DNA from: SHAN690 sp041391765
Lineage (GTDB): Bacteria > Bacteroidota > Bacteroidia > Flavobacteriales_G > Salibacteraceae
Length of the DNA stretch: 64,000 nucleotides
Direction: 5' to 3'
NCBI GenBank assembly: GCA_041391765.1
Contig: JAWKNJ010000027.1
Location: 25,810 to 89,809, forward strand
This document shows, one piece after another, positions 33,911-42,464 of the stretch. Both the position numbers and the translations under genes were made by a program. How positions within the stretch are numbered: position 1 is the stretch's first letter; every line of letters begins with the position of its first letter. The notes beneath the pieces are model-generated. The model was not told the origin of the DNA. It made no database searches and saw only the letters and a program-made list of their open reading frames with translations.

Positions 33911-35674
33911 CTACATAGGTGCTAGAGCCTGCCTGGCCCCGGCAAGCATGTTCTTTGCGCCTTGATGCATCGGATTCACTTTCAAGGCTTGCTCGGCATA
34001 TGGAATCGCTTCTGCGTAGTTTCCTTTTCTATATTCAACCAGCGCCCTATTTGCCAGAATATCACCGTTTAACTGATTGATCTTATAAGCGCTTAGGAAG
34101 CACTCTTCCGCTTTTTCGTACTCCTTTCGATTAAAGTGAATCACACCTGCATTGTTCAAAGCCAATGCATATTCTGGAGCAATTTCCAGACAGCGTTCAA
34201 ACGACTTTAACGCCAGATCATCACGACCAAACTGCTGGTCGATAACACCAATATTGTAATGCGACTCGTAATTCTCAGGCAATATCTCAACGCTCGTAAC
34301 CAAGTGCTTCCTAGCTTGCGTCACCAATGCCAGTGCCTGCTGCTGATCCAAGGCCCTGGATGATTTCTGAAGCAATGTAGTTCCTAGCGTCATGTGAGTT
34401 CGAGTGCTCATTGGTGAGTTGACCACATCTGCCGCAAATAAAACTTCGTCCGATTTCCAATCCTTATTTCGAATTAATGTTCTGGTTCCAAGTAATAGCG
34501 AAGCAACAATCAGTAAGGTTTGGGCAAGCTTCTTTCGCTTCTGAAAAAACTTCGACTCCCACAGCAAAGCGACCACAGCAACCGACATTCCTAAAGATGG
34601 CATATAAGCAAAACGCTCTGCCATAGTTGATCCGATCAAAACGATTATGTTAGATACGGGAACCATCATAAGCAGGTAAAAAGCCAAGCCGAATCCACTA
34701 ACACGCTTTTCAACCAATAAATAAACAGTGATGCCAACAGAAAGTAATCCAAGGATCAATGCTGCAATAGCTCTCATTCCCCATACATTAATCAAAGGAA
34801 TCTGGTTAAATGAGTAATCGAACGAAAGAACGCTCGGATAGAAGAAGAGCGTCAAATACTCTACCTGCATCCACAATGCGGAAACAATTTGCCACCATCG
34901 AGATGGCAGAGAAGCCAAGGCGTTGTTAAGTACGGTCAACTGAATCTGCTGATTCATATCAACTGCCACATAACGCACACCCCAAAACACAACCGCTGTA
35001 GCCATCAACGATCCCGCTGCAATTAGCGCCTTACGCTTCGTTGCACTAGAGAACAAAAACAGGTAGATCGGAGCGACTATTATGAACATCAGCGAAGTCT
35101 CTTTGGATAGCATTGCTAAAGCGAGAAACACACTGGAAAAAACCAGCATTCTATAATTCTGAACCTCGACAAAGCGGATCAAAAACCACCATGAGGTAAG
35201 TACAAACAAGAGTTGTAAAATATCCTCCAACTCCTTCACATTAGCCACGACCTCGCTGTGCAGTGGATGAACGGCAAAAAGCATTGTAATGAGTAATATC
35301 TGCGTTTGATTCAGTTGATCTCTAAATCCTCTGAACAACACTTGAAGCATTATCCCTAGAGTAAGACCAAAAAGGAACACATTCAATAAATGAAATCCAA
35401 ATGGGGTGCCACCAGTTAAAGCCCATAAAATGGAAAAGATCGCTATTGGTATAGGTCGATATCCTGAATCTTCTATACCCGTTGCACCAAACGTATGGCT
35501 ATGTTGAAATGCTTCAAAAACTCCGGTGTAACCATGCTTTATTATGTTGTTGTTCACAATTACCAATCCATCATCCAATACAAAATCGTGACGCAGGGTA
35601 TTGCCAAAAAGGACGAAAGCAAGAATCACTCCTGCTATCATCGAACCCTTTATGGTACTTACCAACTTGAACAT
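33911..35674 (-). CDS. TMTC-like membrane glycosyltransferase with C-terminal TPRs
   Basis: 587 residues. Residues 1-400 form a polytopic membrane domain that starts with the GT-C hallmark: after the first helix, NTLRHDFVLDDGLVIVNN carries the Asp-Asp pair in the first outside loop, and SGYRPIPIAIF follows. The last 190 residues hold tetratricopeptide repeats (LKSFERCLEIAPEYALALNN, YEKAEECFLSAYKINQLNGD). Related human TMTC proteins are O-mannosyltransferases; bacterial members are uncharacterised but may glycosylate exported proteins. No partner glycan genes are nearby. Confidence 0.82.
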   Translation of the reverse strand: MFKLVSTIKGSMIAGVILAFVLFGNTLRHDFVLDDGLVIVNNNIIKHGYTGVFEAFQHSHTFGATGIEDSGYRPIPIAIFSILWALTGGTPFGFHLLNVFLFGLTLGIMLQVLFRGFRDQLNQTQILLITMLFAVHPLHSEVVANVKELEDILQLLFVLTSWWFLIRFVEVQNYRMLVFSSVFLALAMLSKETSLMFIIVAPIYLFLFSSATKRKALIAAGSLMATAVVFWGVRYVAVDMNQQIQLTVLNNALASLPSRWWQIVSALWMQVEYLTLFFYPSVLSFDYSFNQIPLINVWGMRAIAALILGLLSVGITVYLLVEKRVSGFGLAFYLLMMVPVSNIIVLIGSTMAERFAYMPSLGMSVAVVALLWESKFFQKRKKLAQTLLIVASLLLGTRTLIRNKDWKSDEVLFAADVVNSPMSTRTHMTLGTTLLQKSSRALDQQQALALVTQARKHLVTSVEILPENYESHYNIGVIDQQFGRDDLALKSFERCLEIAPEYALALNNAGVIHFNRKEYEKAEECFLSAYKINQLNGDILANRALVEYRKGNYAEAIPYAEQALKVNPMHQGAKNMLAGARQALAPM

Positions 35675-35802
35675 ATTCAGTTACGATATTACTCTTAATT
35701 GTCGCTTGTAAACTAATCAGATATTAAGACTTCCTTTGTCGAGACCATTTAAAAACCATTGAGTATTTTGATTCCATGGTTTGTAGTTTTTAGCGCGAAA
35801 AA

Positions 35803-36381
35803 ATGTCAAGACATGCATACATTATAATAGCCCTAACCATATTGACGCTAGGTAGCTGTGACAGGTGTCTCAGAGTCGAGTGTTTGAATGGTGGAGTTTG
35901 TTTGAATGGTGAATGTCGTTGCCAGGATGGAACCGAGCGACCCATTTGTGAAATGGATGCGTGTTTCGATGCCGATGGTTGTCCGGAGGGAATAGCTTGT
36001 AAATATGGAAGGTGTGAATGTCCAGATAGCTTGTTTGGACTAACCTGTCAGTTTGAATACCCTGAAAATGTTGAAGGCGAGTACATGGGAGATGCAGATT
36101 GCGACAGTTGGATTGGAAATACCATTTCATTTTGCAACGTGAACCAGACTTCAAATCCGTTGATTTACAGGGTAAACGATTTTGCATATGGAACCTATGA
36201 AATTGAATTTACAACAAACACTCACTTCATTGTAAAGCAACAGACAACTGGCGGCACAATAGGATATGAGGTAAGTGGCGAAGGAGAATTCAGAAATGGT
36301 GAATTTGACTATACTCTCGACATTAAAAGTGATTATGGAGGTTTTGACGAAGAAATGACCTGTGATTTTCATTTAGAATAA
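35803..36381 (+). CDS. EGF-like domain lipoprotein
   Basis: 192 residues. Lipobox in ILTLGSC (Cys19), directly followed by Cys-rich, EGF-like sequence with regular spacing (CLRVECLNGGVCLNGECRCQ, then ACKYGRCECPDSLFGLTC), then an unrecognised 100-residue domain with two Cys (DADCDSW, EMTCDF). EGF-type domains are infrequent in bacteria but occur in Bacteroidota lipoproteins. Secretion and disulphide formation are inferred. It precedes the aminotransferase by one base. Confidence 0.75.
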   Translation: MSRHAYIIIALTILTLGSCDRCLRVECLNGGVCLNGECRCQDGTERPICEMDACFDADGCPEGIACKYGRCECPDSLFGLTCQFEYPENVEGEYMGDADCDSWIGNTISFCNVNQTSNPLIYRVNDFAYGTYEIEFTTNTHFIVKQQTTGGTIGYEVSGEGEFRNGEFDYTLDIKSDYGGFDEEMTCDFHLE

Positions 36382-36382
36382 A

Positions 36383-37552
36383 ATGCCATTCTCTCCCCAT
36401 TTAGCCCAAACCAGCCCGCATCCGTTCAGCATAGAAGTGAACTATGCTGAAGGTTGTTACATATGGGACAAAGACGGGAAACGTTATCTCGACCTGATTT
36501 CAGGCATTGCTGTGACGAATGTTGGGCATCGAAATCCGACAGTACTTCAGGCGATAAAGGTTCAATTGGAAAAGTATCAACACGTGATCCCATTTGGCGA
36601 GTTTGTTCAGGATCCGCAAAACCAATTGGCAGACAAACTTGCTTCAATACTGCCTCCTCAACTCGATTGCAGCTACTTTGTAAACTCTGGAACAGAAGCC
36701 AACGAAGCAGCACTGAAACTTGCCAAGCGCATCACCCACCGACATGAAGCGATAGCAATGAGACGCAGTTATCATGGCGCCACGCACGGTTCATTAAGTG
36801 TTACAGGAAACGAAGTGAAGAAACAGCAATTCAGGCCATTCGTTCCGGGAACAACATTTATCGAATTCAACAACCCTGAAGACTTAAGTAGGATCACCGA
36901 GCGGCATGCCGCGGTCATCATTGAACCGATCCAAGGTGATGCAGGCGTTCGAATTCCGAATCCAGACTACTTGAAAGCCCTGAGAAGTAGGTGTTCTGAG
37001 GTTGGTGCTCAACTCATTTTTGATGAAATCCAAACCGGCATGGGTCGTACCGGAACAATGTTCGCTTTCGAACGTTTCGGAGTGATTCCTGACATCCTAA
37101 CAGTTGCCAAGGCATTTGGCGGTGGAATGCCGATTGGGGCGTTCATTTCGAGTCAGGAAAATATGTCGTTGTTAACACATGACCCTGTGCTTGGTCACAT
37201 CACCACATTTGGAGGCCATCCGGTATGTTGCGCTGCTGCCCTAGCCAGTTTAAATGTACTCACCACTGAGCGTTGGTTAGAGCAGGTTGATAGAAAAGGC
37301 ACTCTTTTTAAAGCGCTTCTCACCCATCCCAAAATAGTTGAGGTGCGCCAGATCGGACTCATGATGGCTGTGGAAATGAACTCAGATGAGGAAGTTAGTG
37401 CAGTAATAACCGAACTCTTGAATCGAGGAATCATCAGCTTTTACTTTCTGAGCTGCCGAAATGCCTTTCGTTTGGCTCCACCATTGTGCATTGAGGATGA
37501 TCAAATTCGGTGGGCTTGTGGCCAAATTCAAGAGGTTCTGGATTTGCTGTAG
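36383..37552 (+). CDS. Class III PLP aminotransferase (acetylornithine/ornithine type)
   Basis: 389 residues of the fold type I class III family. Motifs: NSGTEANEAALKLAKR (phosphate-binding), RRSYHGATHGSLS, LIFDEIQTGMGRTG with the PLP-contacting Asp, and VAKAFGGGMPIGAF with the Schiff-base Lys near residue 240. Related enzymes use N-acetylornithine, ornithine or 4-aminobutyrate as amino donor. No other arg genes are near, so the substrate is not assigned. It follows the EGF-like lipoprotein directly. Confidence 0.9.
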   Translation: MPFSPHLAQTSPHPFSIEVNYAEGCYIWDKDGKRYLDLISGIAVTNVGHRNPTVLQAIKVQLEKYQHVIPFGEFVQDPQNQLADKLASILPPQLDCSYFVNSGTEANEAALKLAKRITHRHEAIAMRRSYHGATHGSLSVTGNEVKKQQFRPFVPGTTFIEFNNPEDLSRITERHAAVIIEPIQGDAGVRIPNPDYLKALRSRCSEVGAQLIFDEIQTGMGRTGTMFAFERFGVIPDILTVAKAFGGGMPIGAFISSQENMSLLTHDPVLGHITTFGGHPVCCAAALASLNVLTTERWLEQVDRKGTLFKALLTHPKIVEVRQIGLMMAVEMNSDEEVSAVITELLNRGIISFYFLSCRNAFRLAPPLCIEDDQIRWACGQIQEVLDLL

Positions 37553-37583
37553 ATGTTAACAAACTATTCCGAATCAATAAATG

Positions 37584-37607
37584 CGTAACCCAAAGTCATA
37601 GGTTACG
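37584..37607. other. Inverted repeat CGTAACC-N10-GGTTACG
   Basis: A perfect 7-bp inverted repeat with a ten-base loop lies between the aminotransferase stop (37552) and the possible start at 37612. It has no T-run, so it is more likely an operator or leader hairpin than a terminator. Confidence 0.4.
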
Positions 37608-37611
37608 TAAA

Positions 37612-37761
37612 ATGAGCACTGATTTGTTAAACCAAACGCTATGGGGCGATCTGGCTACGCTAAACAGGGTATCTATATCCGGGCTATGCATTATTTATCT
37701 TTCGCTTGTTCTGCTCGAAGACTTTGGGCTTCTTCAATGTTGGACTAGCATCAACGAATGA
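37612..37761 (+). CDS. Possible 49-residue ORF before histidine kinase
   Basis: ATG at 37612, stop at 37759-37761. The predicted peptide has one hydrophobic segment (VSISGLCIIYLSLVLLEDFG). It lies upstream of the histidine kinase in a different frame, and the kinase has no ATG near its membrane domain. It may be the displaced first helix of the kinase after indels, or a stand-alone micro-protein. Base composition alone cannot decide. Confidence 0.35.
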   Translation: MSTDLLNQTLWGDLATLNRVSISGLCIIYLSLVLLEDFGLLQCWTSINE

Positions 37762-37808
37762 CGGATGGGCGCTAATGCAATCCGTCACTGCTGTGAGTTT
37801 TATACTCT

Positions 37809-39212
37809 TTGATTCTCAGCAAACACTTTGAGTCGGAACGCAAATCGATCATTCTCAGTTATCTGGTCATACTGATTAATCTAACACAATTGACCGATGA
37901 CTTCACAGCCGCAAGCATCTTGCTATTTCCCATCGAAAAGAGCTCCTCGGCTACAAGCATAATTATGATGTCGTTGGCATTTGTCCAGATACTCTATCAG
38001 TATCAAGCACTTAAGACTCTCAGGATTTTCATTAAATCAGTCGTTTACCTCATTTCCGGAATTACATTGATGCTTTATTTGGTAAACCCTGAATCAATAT
38101 ATCAAATTCCATTTTTTGAATCGGTTAGTTGGAGTACTGCGTTGATCTTTATGGTCATATCGGCTTTGATGATCCGAAGGTTTCAATACAGTAGAATATC
38201 CACTTATGAAGAGCAGCCAGGTGAGTTTCAAACTGGTTTCGCCTCCTCGGTATTTCGCTTTAGCACAATTGTCCCTGTTGTTGTAATGGTATTGCTTTCT
38301 GTCTTTTCATGGTCTCAATCCATTGATAAAATTCAGCTTCTATCCATATCAATCGGGATCCTTTGTTTAATCCCGTTCGCTTTTGGATTCGTGCTTATTA
38401 AAGAGTTCAACGTATGGCATAAATTGGACTATGAAACTCAAAAACAGCTATGGGTACAAAACAAGAAACTCACACAATCGAATCAAATTCTAAAGAAGAA
38501 CAGCGATCTATTAGAAGAGTATGCACGAATCACATCGCACAACCTTAGAGGGCCGGTCCATGGGATTTCCAGATTAACGGAAATCATCACTGACCTGAAG
38601 CTAAGCGCCTCTCAACGAAAAGAGGCGATGGAATTACTGGTAAATGCAGTTCAATCCCACGAAAGCAGTATTAATGGCCTTTCGGAGTTCCACGAAATGA
38701 TACTTAACAACAAGCCTGAGTATGACGATTGTGACCTTCATAAACTCATTCAGAGGACAGTGGAATCCTGCGAGGTTGAATATGGCATCGTGGCTCAATT
38801 AAACCTGAAGCTTGAAACGCGCATTGTGAGCTACCCGGCTGTTTATTTGGAAAGCCTGATCTACAACCTGACATCAAACGCCTTCCGATATCGATCCAAA
38901 GAGCGAAATCTGGAAATTGGAATTTCTCTCAACAAAACTGCGCAGGAAACCATCATTATTTTCAGTGACAATGGGAAAGGCATAGACCTGAAGCGGTTTG
39001 GCGATCAAATATTTAAATATGGAAGAACCTTTCATAAACACCAAGACTCTAAAGGCCTTGGTTTATTTATGACCAAAGCTCAACTCAACCGACTTGGCGA
39101 TGAAATAGAGGTTTCAAGTACGGTTAATGTGGGAACCACATTTGTTGTCACTATCAACAATAAGCATGCTGCGGAGCAGGAATATGTTGGTAGTGCGACT
39201 CGGCTTAATTAG
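37809..39212 (+). CDS. Membrane sensor histidine kinase (orphan)
   Basis: About 467 residues. Six hydrophobic helices occupy residues 15-210. The kinase core has the H-box ITSHNLRGPVHGI (His near 243), the N-box YNLTSNAFRYR, DNGKGIDLKRFG and GLGLFMTKAQ. This is the HWE/HisKA-like pattern of Bacteroidota kinases. The listed start is a TTG; the in-frame region upstream holds a TGA at 37794-37796 and no ATG, so the true N-terminus is uncertain. No response regulator lies next to it. Confidence 0.85.
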   Translation: MILSKHFESERKSIILSYLVILINLTQLTDDFTAASILLFPIEKSSSATSIIMMSLAFVQILYQYQALKTLRIFIKSVVYLISGITLMLYLVNPESIYQIPFFESVSWSTALIFMVISALMIRRFQYSRISTYEEQPGEFQTGFASSVFRFSTIVPVVVMVLLSVFSWSQSIDKIQLLSISIGILCLIPFAFGFVLIKEFNVWHKLDYETQKQLWVQNKKLTQSNQILKKNSDLLEEYARITSHNLRGPVHGISRLTEIITDLKLSASQRKEAMELLVNAVQSHESSINGLSEFHEMILNNKPEYDDCDLHKLIQRTVESCEVEYGIVAQLNLKLETRIVSYPAVYLESLIYNLTSNAFRYRSKERNLEIGISLNKTAQETIIIFSDNGKGIDLKRFGDQIFKYGRTFHKHQDSKGLGLFMTKAQLNRLGDEIEVSSTVNVGTTFVVTINNKHAAEQEYVGSATRLN

Positions 39213-39237
39213 ACCAACAAGTGAATGAATCCAGTTT

Positions 39238-40098
39238 CTACAACTCAAACTTGTAGCTGAGCATCTTGTAATAAAGCTTGGCCATCAAGAAATCAGAAGA
39301 CGCCTCACTTTCATTTGGGCACAACTCCATGATGTCAAAACCAACTAAATTCTTTCTCTCACAAATCATTCGAATCAATCGAAGCACTTGATAGAAGCCT
39401 AGCCCCCCCGGTTCTGGAGTTCCAGTTGATGGTAAAATAGATGGGTCGAACCCATCAAGATCAATCGTAATGAAAACATTAGACGTGCATAAATCCAGAA
39501 CCTTTTGCATCCAAACATCATCTGGTGTGGCTGCAATCTCGTGCGCAAAGAGCGTTTTATCCATATTCATATGCTCCTTCTCACTCACGTCCATGCTTCG
39601 AATGCCTACTTGGATCAGGTTTGTGGTTTTACTGGCTTCGTACACAGCGCAAGCGTGGTTACAATCTGTTCCTTCATAGGAAGGACGCAGATCCGCATGT
39701 GCGTCAATTTGAAGCACAGTTAGGTTTTCAAATCGCTCTTTGAAAGCTCGCACACAACCAATGGTAATGCTGTGCTCACCGCCAACAACGGTCACAAACT
39801 TACCCTTGTCCATCCACTCGCCCACTTTGGCGTGAACACTTTCCACCATATGTTCAGGGCTGCGAAAACCCACCATTGGATCTTCAAGAAACACTCCTTG
39901 ACGGTAAACCTCAGAATCCGTTTCGATGTCGTATAACTCCATGTTTTTGGAAGCTTCCAAAAACGCGTCCGGGCCTTTGTCCGCACCCTTTATCCAAGTG
40001 CTGGTGCCATCATACGGAACCGGGATTATTACAATTTTCGATGTGTCAGGATTGGCAAACTCAGTTGGGATGCCGGCATAGGTGCTTTCAGTAATCAT
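39238..40098 (-). CDS. speB: Agmatinase
   Basis: 286 residues of the ureohydrolase family, hydrolysing agmatine to putrescine and urea. Manganese-site motifs: VGGEHSITIG, LQIDAHADLRPSYEG (Asp-His-Asp), and ITIDLDGFDPSILPSTGTPE with the Asp-x-Asp pair. Six bases separate it from the small ORF upstream, and speA lies beyond that, giving a two-step arginine-to-putrescine unit. Confidence 0.94.
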   Translation of the reverse strand: MITESTYAGIPTEFANPDTSKIVIIPVPYDGTSTWIKGADKGPDAFLEASKNMELYDIETDSEVYRQGVFLEDPMVGFRSPEHMVESVHAKVGEWMDKGKFVTVVGGEHSITIGCVRAFKERFENLTVLQIDAHADLRPSYEGTDCNHACAVYEASKTTNLIQVGIRSMDVSEKEHMNMDKTLFAHEIAATPDDVWMQKVLDLCTSNVFITIDLDGFDPSILPSTGTPEPGGLGFYQVLRLIRMICERKNLVGFDIMELCPNESEASSDFLMAKLYYKMLSYKFEL

Positions 40099-40104
40099 AA
40101 GCGG

Positions 40105-40239
40105 TTAATCGTCAAAATCTTCCTCCTCAAGAAAACGCTTCCACTGCGTTTTGTTCTCCCTTTGGGTATGAACTTTCTTGATTTTCGTTTCGCGTTCAAA
40201 ACTAGATTTTTTACGATCGTGTGACTTGTCCTTTTTCAT
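40105..40239 (-). CDS. 44-residue charged small ORF between speA and speB
   Basis: Start ATG 40239, stop TAA 40105-40107. The peptide is very basic at first (MKKDKSHDRKKSSFERETK) and acidic at the end (FLEEEDFDD), with no hydrophobic segment. It begins 166 bases after the speA stop and ends six bases before speB, in the same orientation, so it is probably in the same transcript. I do not recognise it; a small polyamine-related or RNA-binding role is possible given its charge, but this is inference. Confidence 0.55.
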   Translation of the reverse strand: MKKDKSHDRKKSSFERETKIKKVHTQRENKTQWKRFLEEEDFDD

Positions 40240-40405
40240 GACTAAAAGAAGTAATCAACAATAAATTTTAATGGGTCTGTAATCGATATGTTAATCTCGT
40301 ATTCATCCTCGTGGCACCTGAGTATAAGCGCTGGAATGACTATTACATAGTTAACGATAATTTGAATTCATCGCTACTCTCTTGAAAAATTTTTAGTGAC
40401 TAATT

Positions 40406-41803
40406 CTAGCTTTTATAACCAAGAAGTCCAAGCACCGACTCGGAGGTCTGTTCTTCGCTATAAACGGTGTAAACTGGTTTTCCCAGTTCGTCCAAATCAA
40501 TAATGATGTGTTTTGGACAAGGAATCAAGCAATGTTGCAAACCGCCATAGCCTCCAACCGTTTCTTGATAAGCACCTGTGTGAAAGAAACCAACGTAAAG
40601 GGGATCATCTTCTTCGTATTTAGGAAGATAAATGGCGTTGATGTGCTGCTCACTGTTGTAATAATCATCACTATCACAAGTGATTCCGCCTAAAAAAACA
40701 CGCTCGTATACGCTATCCCATCGATTGATTGGAAACATTATGAAGCGTCTATTTATGGCCCAAGCATCCGGCAAGGTGGTCATGAATGAACTATCGATCA
40801 TGTTCCACTTTTCCTTTTCGTTTTGCTGCTTTTGGCCAAGAATTTTATAAATCGCTCCTCCGCTCTCACCAACAGTATAACTTCCAAACTCGGTATATAT
40901 GTCTGGCTCAGACACGCCATTCTCATTACACACGGTTTTAATCTGATGAATGATTTCACCTATGATGTATTCATAGTCAAATTCAAATGCGAGGCTGTTT
41001 TTAATGGGGAATCCACCTCCGATGTTTAGAGACGAAAGCTCAGGACAGAGCTTCTTCAGTTCTGTGTAAACCCTTAAGCACTTGTGCAATTCGTTCCAGT
41101 AATAAGCCGTGTCGCGAATTCCTGTATTCACGAAGAAATGGAGCATGTCCAGTTTCACTTGTGGCCTGTCGCGAATTTGCTCTAGATACAATGGAATAAT
41201 GTCCTTGTAGCGAATCCCTAATCGAGAGGTGTAGAATTCAAATTTCGGTTCCTCCTCTGTCGCGATTCTAATTCCAATCTTGAATGGTTCTTTGACTCGT
41301 TCAAGCAGTTGATCCAACTCGTGAAAGTTATCTATTATGGGAACGACACCAGTAAAACCCTCATTGATCAATGCGGCTAACTTGTCCAAGTATTGATCAG
41401 GTTTAAACCCATTGCAGCTAATGTGGTGCGACTTCTTTACTAATCCGTGATCGTAGAGGTAGCGAAAAATATCCAAGTCATAGGAAGAGCTTGCTTCCAG
41501 ATAGATGTCGTTCTTTAGCGCCTCTTTAATCACATGGCTGAAATGCGAACTTTTTGTGCAGTAACAATAGAAGTATTTGCCTTGGTAGTTTTCCTCGGCC
41601 ATAGCCACTCTAAACCAACGCTTACAGTTCTGAATATTCTCAGAAATTTTGGGTAGAAAATTAAACTTTAATGGTGTGCCAAACTGTTCCACCAAGTCCA
41701 TCAACCGCAATCCGTGAAACCTTAGTTCTGCACCTGAAGTGGTGAAATCATCCTGCGGAAAGTCAAACGTTTGTTTGACCAAGTCTTCGTACTTATTCTT
41801 CAT
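40406..41803 (-). CDS. speA: Arginine decarboxylase, short fold-III type
   Basis: 465 residues with the alanine-racemase fold of PLP-dependent decarboxylases: YFYCYCTKSSHFSHVI carries the Schiff-base Lys (usual YAVKAN), SLNIGGGFPIKN binds phosphate, and ITCDSDDYY near the C-terminus holds the CDS/DD substrate-side motif. It is shorter than E. coli SpeA (about 660) and of the size common in Flavobacteriia. Adjacency to speB supports arginine decarboxylation to agmatine. Confidence 0.9.
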   Translation of the reverse strand: MKNKYEDLVKQTFDFPQDDFTTSGAELRFHGLRLMDLVEQFGTPLKFNFLPKISENIQNCKRWFRVAMAEENYQGKYFYCYCTKSSHFSHVIKEALKNDIYLEASSSYDLDIFRYLYDHGLVKKSHHISCNGFKPDQYLDKLAALINEGFTGVVPIIDNFHELDQLLERVKEPFKIGIRIATEEEPKFEFYTSRLGIRYKDIIPLYLEQIRDRPQVKLDMLHFFVNTGIRDTAYYWNELHKCLRVYTELKKLCPELSSLNIGGGFPIKNSLAFEFDYEYIIGEIIHQIKTVCNENGVSEPDIYTEFGSYTVGESGGAIYKILGQKQQNEKEKWNMIDSSFMTTLPDAWAINRRFIMFPINRWDSVYERVFLGGITCDSDDYYNSEQHINAIYLPKYEEDDPLYVGFFHTGAYQETVGGYGGLQHCLIPCPKHIIIDLDELGKPVYTVYSEEQTSESVLGLLGYKS

Positions 41804-41822
41804 TCAAAATCATCTGTGCAAG

Positions 41823-41830
41823 CAAATGTA
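41823..41830 (-). promoter_or_regulatory. Candidate -7 box of speA (TACATTTG)
   Basis: TACATTTG on the minus strand matches TAnnTTTG exactly, 19 bases before the speA ATG. No convincing TTTG at 17-21 bases upstream. It implies a 5' leader of about 13 bases and its own promoter, separate from the upstream DUF6580 gene. Confidence 0.5.
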
Positions 41831-41888
41831 GCGCTCGATGTAAATTGACGATCTTGAATACGAACCTCCAGAAAAAAATAAGGTTTGA

Positions 41889-42449
41889 TTAATGTTCAAC
41901 CTTCTTTGGGCTGAGTTGCTCGCGCAGCAGTTTTTCATATGCCAGAAACAGCACACCACTGTAAAACAAATCCCCTACCAAGGTATTCTTGAAGTATGGA
42001 ATTGCCATAGTGTAGCACTGAACCAAGCCCTCCAAAGTCATCGGGTAGATTAGATCTTGAGCCCAAACTCCAAAGTTGCTGAGCACAAAGAAAATGATAG
42101 AAGCGGCAAAGCTGCCACCTACCATTCTTGCCACGGTGACGCGCTTCAGTACTATTCGACCGAGAAGAAAAATCAGAACGATGCTGAGGTAAATAAAGAA
42201 TGAACCATCTGTAAACAATGTGAATCCAGGCTCAACGTTGTACACAAAGTTGTTTAGCACCAAGTCGCTAAGAAACCAAGCTAGCACAGTCACCAACAAC
42301 CCCTTGCCCTTTGACCCTAGGTAAGCTGCACCAAAAAGCGCCATGGCACCAAGTGGAGCAAAGTTTAATGGATGAGGAATCAAACGAGAAATGGCCGCAA
42401 CAAGAATTACGAGGCCAATGATCAGGAGCTTCTTGTATGTTGATTGCAT
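41889..42449 (-). CDS. DUF6580 family putative membrane transport protein
   Basis: 186 residues, five or six membrane helices (LLIIGLVILVAAISRLIP; LGAMALFGAAYLG; GLLVTVLAWFLSDLVL; LSIVLIFLLGRIVL; ASIIFFVLSNFGVWAQ). The opening AAISRLIPHPLNFAPLGAMA is the DUF6580 signature, a family with ECF S-component-like topology. The substrate is unknown. It follows the DUF5723 gene by 15 bases. Confidence 0.85.
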   Translation of the reverse strand: MQSTYKKLLIIGLVILVAAISRLIPHPLNFAPLGAMALFGAAYLGSKGKGLLVTVLAWFLSDLVLNNFVYNVEPGFTLFTDGSFFIYLSIVLIFLLGRIVLKRVTVARMVGGSFAASIIFFVLSNFGVWAQDLIYPMTLEGLVQCYTMAIPYFKNTLVGDLFYSGVLFLAYEKLLREQLSPKKVEH

Positions 42450-42464
42450 GATGCGAAATTAAGG

